Assembly: GCA_021405325.1 (NCBI GenBank)
Contig: QWII01000131.1
Location: 1 to 35,189, forward strand
DNA: 35,189 bases
Source: Caldilinea sp. CFX5
GTDB taxonomy: Bacteria; Chloroflexota; Anaerolineae; Caldilineales; Caldilineaceae
Direction of reading: 5' to 3'
Shown: piece after piece, positions 17,301 through 26,728 of the stretch
Layout of the letters: each line of letters opens with the position of its first letter
Numbering within the stretch: position 1 is the stretch's first letter
Notes under the pieces: generated by a model
The model's database searches: none
What the model saw: the letters and a program-made list of their open reading frames with translations, nothing else
Told to the model about the DNA's origin: nothing
Translations under genes and position numbers: made by a program

Positions 17301-20300
17301 GGAAGGCACGGTCGTCACCTTGCGGGCGACCGTCCTCAACGACGGCAACACCGAGGCGCGCGACGTGCTGGTGCAATTTGTCGATGGCACCAACAACGCC
17401 GCCACCCCCATCGGCGAACAGCAGACGATTGAGGTCATCCCGGCCGGCGGCAGCGCAATTGCCGAAGTGACCTACGACACAGCCGGTAAAGCCGGCGACC
17501 GCAAGATCAAGGTCGTGGTCGATCCGCACAACTTCCTGGCCGAACCCAAAGAGACTGACAACACCAGCGAAGAGACGCTCAAGGTTGCCATGCTGCCGAC
17601 CGCTAACCTCTCGGTGCAGGCCGCCAACATTGGCTTTAACCCGACCGAACCGGTGGTCGGCCAACCGATTACCGTCTACGCCACCATTGTCAACAACGGC
17701 AACGCCGACGCCGGCGCGACCATTGTACAATTTGTCGATGTCACCGATGGCGGCGCCATCCCGATTGGCGACAAACAGGATGTCGCGTCCATTCCCGCCG
17801 GCGGCAGCAGCACGGTGCAAGTCACCTATGGCCCAATCAGCACCCCTGGCGAACGAGTGATTCAGGTCGTGGTCGATCCGGGCAACGCCATCACTGAAAC
17901 CGATGAGTTGGACAACACGGTCAAGAAGAGTGTGCGCATCCAACCGCCGCCGCTGGCGAACCTGACCATTCTGCCCAACAACATCGACTTCAACCCCGCC
18001 GAGCCAACCGACAGCAGCGAAGTCACCCTGCGCGCCGTCGTCTTGAACAATGGCGCCGTCGATGCCCATCGCGTCCTCGTCCAGTTTATCGACATGACCA
18101 CCGGCGTCGCCACCCCGATTGGTGGCGAACAATTTGTCGACCTGATCCCGCTCGGTGGCAGCGCTCAGGTGCAAGCCACTCTCACCTTGAAGGGCGAGGT
18201 GAAAGACCGCAAGATCCAGGTGCAGGTCGATTCCAACAACCTGATCCCCGAAAGCAACGAGCGGGACAACAACGCCAGCAAGACGCTACCTGTCACCGCG
18301 TCACCCTTGCCGAACCTGAAGGTCATGGCTGAAACAGTCGGCTTTGCCCCGGTTTCCCCGAAACAGGGCGATGTCGTCACCTTGACCGCCGTTGTCCTCA
18401 ACAATGGCGCCGTTGCGGCGGAGAATGTGGTTGTGCAATTTGCCGACATCAGCACCGGGCGTCCCTTGCCCATCGGCGAACAGCAGACCATCGACGTGAT
18501 CCCCGCCGGCAGCAGTGGTATGGTGCAAGTCACCTTTGACACCAGCATGATGGCCGCCGCCCCGGCCACCGGCCCCGGCCAACGACGGATTCGCGTCACG
18601 GTCGATCCCAGCAACTTTATCCGTGAGTTGGACGAAATCGACAACAAAGACACGGCCACCTTGACTATCGCCCCGCCCACCGCGCCCAACCTGGTGGTGC
18701 AGGCGGAGAACATTGGCTTTGCGCCCCCCAACCCGCGCAATGGCGACGCCGTCAGCGTGACCGTTACCGTTCTCAACAACGGGCCGTTGGATGCCGGCGA
18801 AGTGTTGGTGCAATTTGTCGATGTGACCGACGGCGCCATGACACCCGTGGGGGCCAAACAGACCATCACGTCGATCCCGGCCGGTGGCAGCGCCACGGCG
18901 CAGGTCACCTATGACACCACCGACAAGGAAGGCGCGCGCAAGATTCAGGTGTTGGTCGATCCCCACACCATGATCCCGGAGAGCAGCGAAAATGACAACA
19001 GCGCCATCCAGACCCTGAATGTGAACCGTGCGCCGGCGCCCAACCTGGTGGTGCAGGTAACCAACATCGGCGTCAACCCGATCAGCCCCAACGAAGGCGA
19101 CACCGTCACACTGCGCGCCACCATCCTCAACAACGGCGAGATCGACGCTGAGGATGTCTCGGTGCAATTTATTGATGTCACCGACAAAAGCCCCGTCCCG
19201 GTGGGCGCCAACCAGACGATTGCCCTCATCCCCGCCGGCGGCAGCGGCGTGGTCGAAACGACCTATGACACCACCGGCAAGGTGACCGGCACGCAACGGG
19301 TGCGCAAGATCCAGGTCGTCGCCGACCACAACAATCTCATTGTCGAAGGCAACGAGAACGACAACAGCGCCACCCAGAATGTGACGATTGCGCCGTTGGC
19401 CGCACCCAACCTGATGCTCCAGGTGAGCAACATCGGCTTTGACCCGGCCCAACCCAATCCGGGCGACCAGGTGACGGTCTACGCCACGGTGATCAACAAT
19501 GGCACCGCCGACGCCACCAATGTGATCGTACAACTGCTCGACGCCACCAACAGCAGCGCCACCAGCCCCATCGGCCAGCCGCAGACCATCGAAGCGATCC
19601 CGGCCGGCGGCAGCGGCGTGGTGCAACTGGTCTACGACACGACCAACAAGAGCGGCGATCGCAAAATCCAGGCGATCATCGACCCCAACAACTTTATCCG
19701 CGAGACCTCGGAGACCGACAACACCGGCACCAAGACCCTGACCCTTGTGCCGCAGTCAGCGCCCAACCTGGTCATGAGTACGGCGAATCTGATCTTCGCC
19801 CCGGCCCACCCGCGCGAGGGCGAACCGACCCAGTTGCGGGCGCTGGTTATCAACGATGGCAACGCCATTGCCAGCAGCGTCGTCGTCCAATTCCTGGATG
19901 TCACCGACAGCGCCAAGAGTATCACCATCGGTCAGCCGCAGGTGATCGACTCGATTGCTGTCGGCGGCAGCGGCATTGCCCAGGTGAGCTACAGCACTGC
20001 CGGCCTCGTGGGCGATCGCAAGATCAAGATTGTGGTTGATCCCAATAACTTTATTGTCGAATCGAAGGAGACCGACAACCAGGTCAGCAGCAAGACTTTG
20101 ACTGTGGCGCCGGCCGCCGGCGTGAACCTGACCATGTATGCCGGTAACATCGGCTTTAACCCCCGCCAGCCGGTCGAGGGCGACCGCATTGCCGTTCAGG
20201 CCGTGGTCCTCAACCACGGCGTGCGCGACGCCAATGATGTGGTCGTTCAATTTGTCGATACCACCGCCGGTGGCAACGCCCCGGTGGGCAGCCCGCAGAT

Positions 20301-21999
20301 TATCGACAGCATCCCGGCCGGCGGTAGTGGCGTGGCCCAGGTGCTGCTCGACAGCGAAGGGCGCAGCGGTGAACGGCGCATTGAGGTAGCGGTCGATCCC
20401 AACAACTTTATCCCCGAAACCGATGAGAGCGACAACACCGCCGCCGCCGCCCTGGCCGTGGCCGCACCCCCCGCGCCCAACCTGATGATCCTGGCCGGCA
20501 ATGTCAAGTTTGTCCCGCCCGACCCGGCCCAGGGACAGCCGGTGAGCATTACCGTCACCGTCCTCAATGGCGGCACGGCGGATGCGACTGACGTAGTGGT
20601 GCAACTGCTCGACATCACCGGCGGCGGCGCCCGCCCGATTGGCCCGGAACAGATCATCGACGAACTGCCCGCCGGCGCTAACACCACGGTGCAGATGATC
20701 TATGACAACACCGACCAACCCGGCGACCGCCTGATCCAGGTCACGGCGGACCCGAATGACACGGTGGCCGAGACCGACGAAGGCGACAACCGCGCCACCA
20801 AGCCGCTCACCATCTCGCCGCCCAAGATTCCGAACCTGGTCGTGCGCCCTGATGGCATCGTCTTTGGCAACGCCAAGCCGGTGGCCGGCGAGTTGATGAC
20901 CATCACCGTGACCGTGCGCAATGAGGGCAATGTGGCGGTGAGCGATGTCGTCGTGCAGGTGGCCGATGTCACCAACGGCGCCGAACCGATTGGCGACCCG
21001 CAAACCATCCCGACCATTGCCGCCGGTGGCAGCGCCGAGTTTGTGGTCGAGTATGACACCACCGACAAGGCCGGCGACCGCCGCATCCGCGTCACCGCCG
21101 ATCCTGAAGACAAGATCGTCGAAAGCGACGAAATGGACAACGAAGCGACCAAGGCGCTACGCATCGGCTCCGAAGACGAGACGCCGCCCGACTTGCCTAA
21201 CCTGGCCATCCACGGTGGCAATATCCGCTTCGAGCCGGCCAACCCCAAAGCCGGTGACATCGTGACGATTACCGTCACCGTCCTCAACGAAGGCACACAG
21301 CCGGCCGAGAATGTCCTCGTCCGCCTGACCGATGTGACCGACGGCGCCTCCGAACCCATCGGCGACCGCACCATTACCGGCACCATCCCGGTGGAGGACA
21401 GCGGCGTCATCAGCATCACCTTCGACACCACCGGCAAGACCGGCACCCGCCAGATCCAGGTGACCGTTGACCCCGACAACGTCATCGAAGAGACGGACGA
21501 AGAGGACAATCAGATCGTGAAGCCGTTGACGATTGGGGCCGCCGCGGCGGCTGTCGCGTCGTCGCAGAGTCGCGAGGTCGCGTCGTCCGATCTCGTGTCT
21601 CGTGTCTCGAGTCTCCAGTCTAATCTGACGGTGGAAATTGATGAAGTGGCCGTCGAACCGCTGGGGGAGAGTGATAGTTTGTTGCTGATTACGGCGACCG
21701 TGGCGAATGCGGGGGGTGCTGACGCTGAGGGGGTGTTGGTGCAGTTTATGGACTTGGGGCCGGCGGGGTTGGGTGGTCTGCAACGGTTGCCCCACCTGGA
21801 CGCCGCCGCCAGCACCGCCACCCAGTTCAGCTTTGTGCTGCCAGGGCCGGTCGAGATTAACGCCCCCCGCACCATCGAGGTGACGGTCGATCCCTATGAC
21901 ACCATCGCCGAAGTGGACGAAGCCGATAACCGCACCAGCCAGGAGGTCGATGTCGCTGCGCTGCGGGCGGAGCCGATGGAGGTGTCGGTGATGCCGTAG
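14320..21999 (+). CDS. Giant secreted subtilase (S8) with FnIII, jelly-roll and CARDB repeats
   Basis: 2,559 residues. A signal peptide ([18 protein letters not shown], cut near TFA-QDD) leads to an inhibitor-like propeptide ([12 protein letters not shown]...) and the S8 domain with Asp168 ([14 protein letters not shown]), His230 ([11 protein letters not shown]) and Ser399 ([17 protein letters not shown]). A fibronectin III domain spans about 462-568 and a MAM/immune-inhibitor-A-like jelly roll about 570-735 ([20 protein letters not shown]). From Asn742, 14 similar CARDB repeats of about 115 residues run on, then a low-complexity linker and a divergent 15th. There is no sorting or anchor motif at the C-terminus. 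AAGGAGA lies before the ATG. It is likely a surface or extracellular protease with a long adhesive stalk. Confidence 0.95.
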   Translation: MRWSGILLKVALLLVLVAQALLLPQSSVTFAQDDEQKPAYVPGQLIIGFRPNVSKEQIADFYATYGLAEKEDLAINAAVTEERQRLATVQVDVTDSLMQLLRSDPRVRYVEPNYLVHIARTPDDPHFDKLWGLRNTGQTGGTNGADVDATAAWDISTGSKDVIIAIIDTGIDYNHEDLAANMWVNTKECPEGFGKCKANGQDEDANGYVDDFYGANTINDTGEIMDDYGHGTHVAGTIGGVGNNGTGVVGVNWNIRMLGCKFLSASGSGTTANAIKCFNYVTELKEKQGYNIVLTNNSWGGGSASDALLEAMGGANAPLHVCAAGNSNTNRIHYPAGYPLDNIISVAATDHEDLYASFSNWGTDWVDFAAPGVDTFSTVPTGSCAMCDSSGYRSASGTSMATPHAAGAAALLWAKYPTLTNEQVKGRLLSGADPLTDMTKPTLTNARLNLLNAMEEDLMPPAPITNLAVAGVLMTQVQFTWTAPGDDGLQGSANGYDIRYSTSPISDATWDDATPVDGEPIPQPAGSAESFTVTGLQPATTYYFAMKAVDNVGNVSEISNIVVVATSAGTIVFEDDMENGAGSWQTDSTTSLWHLSELRAHSPTHAWYYGKEDTRNYDTGAANRGTLTSPAINLVDADEVMLTFYEWSQLQTNEEFDRTRVQVSTDGEAWQTVFESHGTEDAWVKRTVSLTPFIERSGVVHVRFWFDTVNDRFNNFEGWYVDDVQVQVAKLARPGEEQPMANLVVRSENIGFNPLNPVEGDQVTIHTVVLNDGRDEANDVAVYVADVTSGEPVPIGQPQTIPTIPAGGSGAVDVTYDATGKTGERKIQVVVDPSNFVPEVSNTDNSAETTLTVAPRPAANLGIEAANIGFDPAPASPGDQVTVYATIRNDGDADATDVQVQFTDSTGASMIPIGALQVIDVIPAGGSATLQVTYDTAGLSGDRDISVTVDPNNILAEPSESDNSAEKRLSLIPPSAPNLVMLKTNIGFDPLNPAEGTVVTLRATVLNDGNTEARDVLVQFVDGTNNAATPIGEQQTIEVIPAGGSAIAEVTYDTAGKAGDRKIKVVVDPHNFLAEPKETDNTSEETLKVAMLPTANLSVQAANIGFNPTEPVVGQPITVYATIVNNGNADAGATIVQFVDVTDGGAIPIGDKQDVASIPAGGSSTVQVTYGPISTPGERVIQVVVDPGNAITETDELDNTVKKSVRIQPPPLANLTILPNNIDFNPAEPTDSSEVTLRAVVLNNGAVDAHRVLVQFIDMTTGVATPIGGEQFVDLIPLGGSAQVQATLTLKGEVKDRKIQVQVDSNNLIPESNERDNNASKTLPVTASPLPNLKVMAETVGFAPVSPKQGDVVTLTAVVLNNGAVAAENVVVQFADISTGRPLPIGEQQTIDVIPAGSSGMVQVTFDTSMMAAAPATGPGQRRIRVTVDPSNFIRELDEIDNKDTATLTIAPPTAPNLVVQAENIGFAPPNPRNGDAVSVTVTVLNNGPLDAGEVLVQFVDVTDGAMTPVGAKQTITSIPAGGSATAQVTYDTTDKEGARKIQVLVDPHTMIPESSENDNSAIQTLNVNRAPAPNLVVQVTNIGVNPISPNEGDTVTLRATILNNGEIDAEDVSVQFIDVTDKSPVPVGANQTIALIPAGGSGVVETTYDTTGKVTGTQRVRKIQVVADHNNLIVEGNENDNSATQNVTIAPLAAPNLMLQVSNIGFDPAQPNPGDQVTVYATVINNGTADATNVIVQLLDATNSSATSPIGQPQTIEAIPAGGSGVVQLVYDTTNKSGDRKIQAIIDPNNFIRETSETDNTGTKTLTLVPQSAPNLVMSTANLIFAPAHPREGEPTQLRALVINDGNAIASSVVVQFLDVTDSAKSITIGQPQVIDSIAVGGSGIAQVSYSTAGLVGDRKIKIVVDPNNFIVESKETDNQVSSKTLTVAPAAGVNLTMYAGNIGFNPRQPVEGDRIAVQAVVLNHGVRDANDVVVQFVDTTAGGNAPVGSPQIIDSIPAGGSGVAQVLLDSEGRSGERRIEVAVDPNNFIPETDESDNTAAAALAVAAPPAPNLMILAGNVKFVPPDPAQGQPVSITVTVLNGGTADATDVVVQLLDITGGGARPIGPEQIIDELPAGANTTVQMIYDNTDQPGDRLIQVTADPNDTVAETDEGDNRATKPLTISPPKIPNLVVRPDGIVFGNAKPVAGELMTITVTVRNEGNVAVSDVVVQVADVTNGAEPIGDPQTIPTIAAGGSAEFVVEYDTTDKAGDRRIRVTADPEDKIVESDEMDNEATKALRIGSEDETPPDLPNLAIHGGNIRFEPANPKAGDIVTITVTVLNEGTQPAENVLVRLTDVTDGASEPIGDRTITGTIPVEDSGVISITFDTTGKTGTRQIQVTVDPDNVIEETDEEDNQIVKPLTIGAAAAAVASSQSREVASSDLVSRVSSLQSNLTVEIDEVAVEPLGESDSLLLITATVANAGGADAEGVLVQFMDLGPAGLGGLQRLPHLDAAASTATQFSFVLPGPVEINAPRTIEVTVDPYDTIAEVDEADNRTSQEVDVAALRAEPMEVSVMP
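16543..21950 (+). repeat. Array of about 15 CARDB-encoding repeats
   Basis: Each unit is about 350 bp and encodes a block starting NL-x-(V/I)-x8-NIGF-(D/N)-P, with GGS in the middle and (V)VDP-x-N-x-(I/F)-x-E-x-(S/T)-(E/D)-x-DN at its end. Units differ enough in DNA to be distinguished, yet stretches such as ATCCCGGCCGGCGGCAG recur in many. Long antisense open frames here are by-products of this composition. Confidence 0.9.
21550..21622. repeat. Low-complexity insert encoding a linker in the subtilase
   Basis: A run of GTCGCGTCGTCGCAGAG- and CTCGTGTCTCGTGTCTCGAG-like words, unlike the surrounding repeats, encodes [12 protein letters not shown] then VSRVSSLQS. It resembles intergenic tandem junk of this genome placed in frame just before the last, divergent CARDB unit. 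Confidence 0.7.
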
Positions 22000-22016
22000 G
22001 GGTTGGAGTGAATGAG

Positions 22017-22052
22017 GGGGCGGGTGCGAAAGGGTATCCCGCCCCTTTTTTA
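22017..22052 (+). terminator. Intrinsic terminator after the subtilase gene
   Basis: GGGGCGGG (22017-22024) pairs exactly with CCCGCCCC (22038-22045), followed by TTTTTTATTT. It lies 17 nt after the stop and just outside the broken end of the integrase relic. Confidence 0.9.
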
Positions 22053-22075
22053 TTTATTTCAATCAAGTGGGCTGC

Positions 22076-22741
22076 TTGCCACATCCATTCACGATCAGCA
22101 TTGGGATATTTACGCGCCAGCGCATAAGGCAGTTCGACCATGCCATAGCCAATCGCCAAATCGGCTTTATGCAGTTGCTTCACCGTAACCAAATGTTGGC
22201 GTAATAATGGCGCTACACTTTGCGGCAACATGGTCACCCGATCCTCATTGCCTTTGGTATTACGAACGACAAGTTGCTGACGTTCAAATTCAATATCTTT
22301 GACGCGGAGCCGTAAACATTCCATTAAACGCATGCCACTGCCGTAAAGCAGCTTTGCCATCATTTGATGTAGTCCTGTCATTCGATCCAACACTTGGACG
22401 ACTTCAGCTTTGGTCAAGACCACCGGCAAATGTTTCTCCGGTTTGGCCCGCACAGCATCAATGCGTCCAATCAACTCGATCTTGAGAACTTCGCGGTAGA
22501 GAAAGAGTAACGCACTGAGCGCCTGATTTTGCGTAGAGGGCGCAACATTACGCTGAACAGCCAAGTGCGTCAGAAAAGCTTCAATCTCTGGGACGTTCAT
22601 CTCCTTTGGGTGACGAATGTTATGGAAGCGAATGTATCGCTCAATCCAGTCCACGTAGGATTGTTCTGTACGATAGGAATAATTTTTGAGCCGAATGGCG
22701 TCACGCACCTGGTCTAGAAGTTTCTTTGGTTTTTGTTCCAT
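22076..22741 (-). pseudogene. intI: Integron integrase relic (IntI-type tyrosine recombinase), 3'-truncated
   Basis: From ATG 22741 about 222 residues match integron integrases: a core-binding domain ([57 protein letters not shown]), the catalytic Arg ([20 protein letters not shown]) and Lys region ([13 protein letters not shown]), and the IntI-specific insert ([22 protein letters not shown], reported here in two overlapping pieces: [19 protein letters not shown] and NADREWMWQ). Homology stops at the Gln codon 22076-22078; the reading frame then runs on into the subtilase terminator and antisense of its gene. The HxxR, second His and Tyr nucleophile are missing, so it cannot recombine DNA. 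Divergent orientation to the array on its right fits an integron. Confidence 0.88.
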
Positions 22742-22763
22742 AAGTTTGCCATGAAGAATGTGA

Positions 22764-22792
22764 TTGACAAAATCGAAAAAAGTGGATATACT
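22764..22792 (+). promoter_or_regulatory. Near-consensus promoter facing the cassette array (Pc-like)
   Basis: TTGACA (22764-22769), a 17-nt spacer and TATACT (22787-22792) lie just upstream of intI but read in the opposite direction, towards the first cassette about 250 bp away. This is where a cassette promoter would be expected in an integron. The next 240 bp hold no gene. Confidence 0.75.
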
Positions 22793-23037
22793 AGAGACAG
22801 GTTCTTTACTGTGGGACAAGAACCCATGTTCTATTCTTCTGATTGTATCATCAACCGCTATCCAATGACACTGACAAAATACTGACGATGACTCCACTTT
22901 TAGATGGAAACCTTCTATTCACCTGTTTTTTGGGAAATGGACGGAAGCGGTGTTTTTTGGAAGATTAGGTTGCATCCGCCTAGTAGCGGCTTCGGCGGTG
23001 GTCGGTCTAATGGTCGCGATGTGTCGTTCCATATAAT

Positions 23038-23084
23038 GTTCGGCTGACTCCGTTGGCACACGCTAAGTACACAACGGGTTAAGC
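23038..23084 (+). other. Candidate attI / first cassette junction
   Basis: GTTCGGC at 23038-23044 matches the right-hand core of the palindromes A2-A5 (GTTCGCC) and is the complement of their left core GCCGAAC. A second candidate, GTTAAGC at 23078-23084, fits the classical GTTRRRY core. Either could mark the junction between the attachment site next to intI and the first cassette. Confidence 0.45.
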
Positions 23085-23175
23085 AAGTTCAAAGATTCAT
23101 CAAAATCTATTTATGTGTGTGGTAACGTATAATACATGAATCGACGATTAATATTTGCTGCATGGGAAATATTAA

Positions 23176-23703
23176 ATGAAAAAGCAAACAGATCATATTA
23201 TTGATGGCCTCTGGAATAAGGCAATCACTCCAGAAAATTACGGAGGACGAGAGTTGTATTATGCGCATTTGTTTGAGCAGTATCGAATTGTCATAAACGC
23301 AGCTGACCAGATTATAGAGCGCAGAAACACTGCCAATTCCTTTTTCTTGACCATCCACACACTTTTTATTACCGGACTAGGCGTAGCAATAGGTTATAAA
23401 GGTTCTTTGCAGTTACAGCAAGTTTGGTTTGTGTTGTTTCCATTAATACCGGCATTATCACTTTGTTATCTTTGGTGGCGAATTACAAAATCCTATAGTC
23501 AACTTAATACGGCAAAATATAAGATCGTTGGTGAATATGAGACGCAACTACCATCAAGTCCTTATTGGTCAGCAGAATGGAAAGCTTTAGGTGAAGGAAA
23601 GAATCGCAAACTTTACTGGCCTTTAACAGACATTGAAGGCCTAATTCCTTTGGTTTTTGGTATATTGTATGTCTCTGGAGTGCTTATATTCATCTTGATT
23701 TAG
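23176..23703 (+). CDS. SLATT/RipA-like small membrane protein (cassette 1)
   Basis: 175 residues with three hydrophobic helices (about 56-74, 83-101, 156-175). The order is a cytosolic N-terminal helix (YYAHLFEQYRIVINAADQII), then ERRNTANSFFLTIHTLF, a pair of helices, and WWRITKSYSQLNTAKYKIVG...LPSSPYWSAEW. This matches the RipA-family/SLATT-type two-to-three-helix proteins that often occur as effectors in nucleotide-dependent defence systems. Here it stands alone, without a nucleotidyltransferase or SLOG partner. A TATAAT at 23128-23133 may be its -10. It is clearly richer in A+T than the chromosomal genes to the left. Confidence 0.75.
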   Translation: MKKQTDHIIDGLWNKAITPENYGGRELYYAHLFEQYRIVINAADQIIERRNTANSFFLTIHTLFITGLGVAIGYKGSLQLQQVWFVLFPLIPALSLCYLWWRITKSYSQLNTAKYKIVGEYETQLPSSPYWSAEWKALGEGKNRKLYWPLTDIEGLIPLVFGILYVSGVLIFILI

Positions 23704-23713
23704 CAAAATAATG

Positions 23714-23751
23714 TTCGATATAGCAACTAGGGAGATTGCTCATGTATCGAA
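23714..23751. repeat. Small hairpin after cassette gene 1
   Basis: TTCGATATAGCAA pairs with TTGCT...TATCGAA across a 9-nt loop (stem with an internal bulge). It follows the stop by 10 nt. No T-run follows; it may be part of the recombination site or a degraded terminator. Confidence 0.5.
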
Positions 23752-23813
23752 TTCTGGAAGTTCTGCCCTACTTTCAGGCTTTATCTATGCCTTGGCCATT
23801 TTCTCATCCGACG

Positions 23814-23869
23814 GCGGAACATCGCCTCTCCCAAAGTAGATAACGCATGCCGTTAATGCGACTGTTCGC
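23814..23869 (+). repeat. attC-like site A1 (short)
   Basis: Left core GCGGAAC (23814-23820) and right core GTTCGC (23864-23869) are 56 bp end to end, with partly complementary arms (GCGGAACATCGC against GCGACTGTTCGC). It has the same left-end word GAACAT(C/T) and right-end GTTCGC as A2-A5 but is much shorter, and its central fold is weak. Confidence 0.5.
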
Positions 23870-23890
23870 AGAGTAGCTTAAGGCAAAAAC

Positions 23891-25411
23891 ATGTCAGAAA
23901 CATTCAATAAGGAGTATAGTGAAAAATGTAGATCCCTCATACTAGAGTACGCGGTATATCATCCTGAATTTCGTAAAAAACTCCATCAACTAAGTCAGAC
24001 TCAAGAGCAACTGCGTTATCCTGACATCAGAACATATACCCATCTGATGGGACAAGCGATGCAGCTTATTAATGAAATAGCATCTGATTGTGGGCTGTTT
24101 GAAGCTGTAAATTGGAGCCATTTATCAAATGAGCAGGTTCAACAGTTCCTCTCGTGGATGCTAGAAAAATCTCCTGAGCTATCATATTATGTTGAAGAAA
24201 GAGCAAAAAAACAGCAACCTAAATCTACAAGCCGTCCATTCCAAGAAAAGGTTGATGTTTTTCTTTCTTGGTCTATCAGTTCCCCTCGAGAACGGACGGC
24301 AATGTTAGGAGTGAAAGATAGCTTAGATGATTTTGGTATTAAGTATTACGACTTTACCGAACATCGCGTTGATTCCTCACGTGATGAGTCTGACAAAATT
24401 GAAGCAAAAATTTGCGAGGCGATCAATCAAAGCGTTTGTTCTATAGAACTAACATCATCCGAATTTCAAGGGCCTTGGATTGAATTTGAAAGAAGGCAAC
24501 TACGCAAAAAAGAGAACATTGTTAGAATAATACTGCATTTGGATCAGGAGTTTGGTGTATACGCGAATGACGAATTTCGTATTCTTAGACTACAGTTCTC
24601 TGATGGAAGATATCGAGCGCACCGAACTGATGATCAATCATGGCAAGATCAGGCATTTGACGCAAGTCATTATCAAAGCCAAGATTACCTTTCCAAATGC
24701 TATGCACTTGCACATCTCGTTAGAAACATCTGCAATGAAAAGGAGCCGATCAAAATAATAACCTCGCTCAAACCATCACAATTCGCATCCCCTGAAAAAT
24801 TGAGCTTCCCAACAAAACCTGTGGGTTTCGAAGAGACTCGCAGATTACTAGGCCAATATGGTCTCGCGAAACAAAGCCAGCGGCATACAGCAAATCAGAA
24901 GGTTGAATATAGTCTCTGGTTTCATTGGGTAATAGCATGTACCATTGGCTTAAGTATTGGGACTTCTTCATTTGAGATGGTTGGTTTTTGGGGCGTAGCT
25001 ATATTTGGTGTTTCGGTAGGCATCTTTCAATGGCTAGTTCTCAGAAGATATGCACTAAAGGTCAACTCATGGATATGGTGGAGTACGTTTGGTTCTGTTC
25101 TAGGCTTCGCAGTGGTGCCTGGACACATCGGTACATTAGGTGTTGGAGCGATAATTGGGACTATCATTGGTGTAGCGCAAGGGAATGTCATAAAGTGGGG
25201 AGTGATAGCAGCATTGATGTGGATATTAGCAAACATTTTCGGGTTCGCACTTGGCTTTGCCATAGCTAACTCTTTGGGTCTGTATGTAAGTAATTATATT
25301 GGCAATATCTGGAGTGGCACTATCGGAGGAGCTGCTGGAGGAATGGTATTAGGAATCATTACTGGTACTGCTCTAATTGGGTTATTAAGACGATTTTCTT
25401 CAGAGAGATAG
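23891..25411 (+). CDS. TIR-domain protein with multi-helix membrane C-terminus (cassette 2)
   Basis: 506 residues. Residues 1-105 form a helical domain (CRSLILEYAVYHPEFRKKLH, EQVQQFLSWMLEKSPELSYY) like effector-associated adaptor domains. A TIR-like domain spans about 120-225: VDVFLSWSISSPRERTAM, an acidic middle, and SSEFQGPWIEFERRQL, where Trp-x-x-(F)-Glu fits the usual C-helix Glu (E198 or E200). After a linker, residues about 343-500 form some six glycine-rich transmembrane segments (GVAIFGVSVGIFQWLVL, GTIGGAAGGMVLGIITGTAL). TIR domains in defence cleave NAD+ or signal; joining to a glycine-zipper membrane part is unusual. A+T-rich like cassette 1. Confidence 0.75.
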   Translation: MSETFNKEYSEKCRSLILEYAVYHPEFRKKLHQLSQTQEQLRYPDIRTYTHLMGQAMQLINEIASDCGLFEAVNWSHLSNEQVQQFLSWMLEKSPELSYYVEERAKKQQPKSTSRPFQEKVDVFLSWSISSPRERTAMLGVKDSLDDFGIKYYDFTEHRVDSSRDESDKIEAKICEAINQSVCSIELTSSEFQGPWIEFERRQLRKKENIVRIILHLDQEFGVYANDEFRILRLQFSDGRYRAHRTDDQSWQDQAFDASHYQSQDYLSKCYALAHLVRNICNEKEPIKIITSLKPSQFASPEKLSFPTKPVGFEETRRLLGQYGLAKQSQRHTANQKVEYSLWFHWVIACTIGLSIGTSSFEMVGFWGVAIFGVSVGIFQWLVLRRYALKVNSWIWWSTFGSVLGFAVVPGHIGTLGVGAIIGTIIGVAQGNVIKWGVIAALMWILANIFGFALGFAIANSLGLYVSNYIGNIWSGTIGGAAGGMVLGIITGTALIGLLRRFSSER

Positions 25412-25690
25412 GGGTCGTAAAGGTGAGGGAGCAGTCCGCCAATGCGTGCAGCCGACTTGGGGTACGCGCAGCGTTTTCAGGTCGTTTTCGTAGCTTCGGT
25501 CTGGTTTCGCCAAAGTAGCGTTGTCTCGTCCTAAACGGCTAACGCGAACCTTATAATCAAGTAATTTTCAACTGGGATAGCAGCCGAACAATCAAACAAC
25601 AAAATGCTTCTTGGAGAAGAATCAGGAGATTGGCAGCATTTTCATTTTGAATATATTTTTGTATAATTAACAATAAAAACAAAATAAAAT
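25412..25690. other. Geneless part of cassette 2 or a separate empty cassette
   Basis: About 280 bp between the TIR gene and site A2. The first 140 bp are G+C-rich with broken inverted words (GCAGTCCGCCAATGCG, GGTTTCGCCAAAGTAGCG, AACGGCTAACGCGAACC) that could be a decayed recombination site. The rest is A+T-rich. The leftward open frame across this area overlaps site A2 and is not considered a gene. Confidence 0.5.
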
Positions 25691-25818
25691 GCCGAACATT
25701 AGTTGCACCCGATGCCGCCGAGATCAAGCGTTTTTCACGTTGGTCGCCCGCACCAATTGGTTGGGTGCTTGATGTGATCTGCGCGCTAGCGGCGGCACGG
25801 GTGAACAGAGTGTTCGCC
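25691..25818 (+). repeat. attC-like site A2
   Basis: 128 bp. Left core GCCGAAC (25691-25697), right core GTTCGCC (25812-25818). The left arm GCCGAACATTAGTTGCACCC pairs with the right arm, whose complement reads GGCGAACACTCTGTTCACCC, and pairing continues after one unpaired A (CCCGATGCCGCC against CCCGTGCCGCC). The central region carries a second hairpin (GATCAAGC/GCTTGAT). Confidence 0.75.
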
Positions 25819-25976
25819 ATTTTTTGAGGATCAGAAGGGAAGGCCAGAGTAGTTAAACAGGAACGAGAATACGAGAGGCTCGCTAACCAAAAGCAGTTGT
25901 CATTCGTTGCGGCAAATCGTCTATGGTAAAATAGATCCAACAACAATACGTTGAAGTGAACAAGGCAACAAGAGAT

Positions 25977-26306
25977 ATGACGGATAGTGTACGCTGGCGA
26001 GTATTTGATCGACAAGGTAATCAAATCTACCTAACCCAGGAACGCTGGCAGCATATTATCGAAACCGATGGTCATCCGGAAATGGAAGAGTATGAGGAAG
26101 AACTCAAGGAAACGATCCGGCAGGGCAGGCGGAGACAGATTCCGGTTCAACCGCAGAAGTATGAGTATAGTAAGGCATATAACCATCTAGTTGATAACAA
26201 CACGCATATCATAGTCCTCGTCCTGTTTCGGATTCGAGAAAATGAGCAAGGGCGAGCCGTGGCCAATAACTACATCGTCACCGCGTTCCAAAAGGAAATC
26301 AAGTGA
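25977..26306 (+). CDS. Putative nuclease-toxin-like protein (BECR/RelE-like fold)
   Basis: 109 residues from ATG 25977 (a GTG at 25956 is an alternative). RWRVFDRQGNQIYLTQERWQ-HII, then GRRRQIPVQPQKYEYSKAY and NNTHIIVLVLFRIRE...NNYIVTAFQK match a common small family whose members look like RelE/EndoU-like (BECR) RNases next to DUF2283 genes. The conserved His, Arg and Tyr could be catalytic; this is inference. Its stop is 4 nt before the DUF2283 start. TAAAAT at 25927-25932 with TTCGTT 18 nt upstream may be its promoter. Confidence 0.65.
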   Translation: MTDSVRWRVFDRQGNQIYLTQERWQHIIETDGHPEMEEYEEELKETIRQGRRRQIPVQPQKYEYSKAYNHLVDNNTHIIVLVLFRIRENEQGRAVANNYIVTAFQKEIK

Positions 26307-26310
26307 GGGG

Positions 26311-26685
26311 ATGACAGAAGCGATTTTCAAATATGATGAAGTAGGCGATACTCTCTACATCACGTTTGTCCCTGGCAAAAAGGCAACCGGCATTGCACTC
26401 AACGATCAACTTTTGCTACGGGTCGATAAACAAACACGGCAGGCTGTGGGTGTGACCATTTTTGATTACTCGTATCTGGCACAACCGACAGAGATGGGGG
26501 TACGCAGTTTACCTCTGACAGGATTGGCAGAATTATCGGATGAACTGCGTGAACTGGCGCTGGAGATCTTGCGCAAACCTCCGGTCAATGAGATCTTGTT
26601 AGTTTCAACCTACTCGCCCTCGGTGACTGAGGTGGTTCCCATTACCCTATTACAGAACGAGATGCTGGCTACAGCCTATGCGTAA
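26311..26685 (+). CDS. DUF2283 family protein, probable antitoxin partner
   Basis: 124 residues from ATG 26311. FKYDEVGDTLYITFVPGKKA and LRVDKQTRQAVGVTIFDYSYLA are the DUF2283 signature. DUF2283 genes are very often paired with small toxin-like genes, including the family just upstream, so an antitoxin or regulatory role is inferred. GAGGGG lies close to the ATG. Both genes form one cassette bounded by sites A2 and A3. Confidence 0.7.
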   Translation: MTEAIFKYDEVGDTLYITFVPGKKATGIALNDQLLLRVDKQTRQAVGVTIFDYSYLAQPTEMGVRSLPLTGLAELSDELRELALEILRKPPVNEILLVSTYSPSVTEVVPITLLQNEMLATAYA

Positions 26686-26728
26686 ATCCAGTTTCCTTGC
26701 TGCACTCATATTGGATACAGCAAAAAAT

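Noticed and set aside
15514..18174. Very long open frame (886 codons) antisense to the protease, and others at 18301-19626 and 19756-21003
   Set aside because: They mirror G+C-rich CARDB repeats; the proteins are repetitive Asp/Gly/His-rich strings without family motifs, and the sense frame is a clear gene.
23078..23084. GTTAAGC as the definite attI core
   Set aside because: It fits GTTRRRY, but GTTCGGC at 23038 agrees better with the A-family cores, so neither is asserted.
25557..26024. Leftward 155-codon open frame
   Set aside because: It spans the structured site A2 and the start of the + strand nuclease-like gene, with no recognisable domain.
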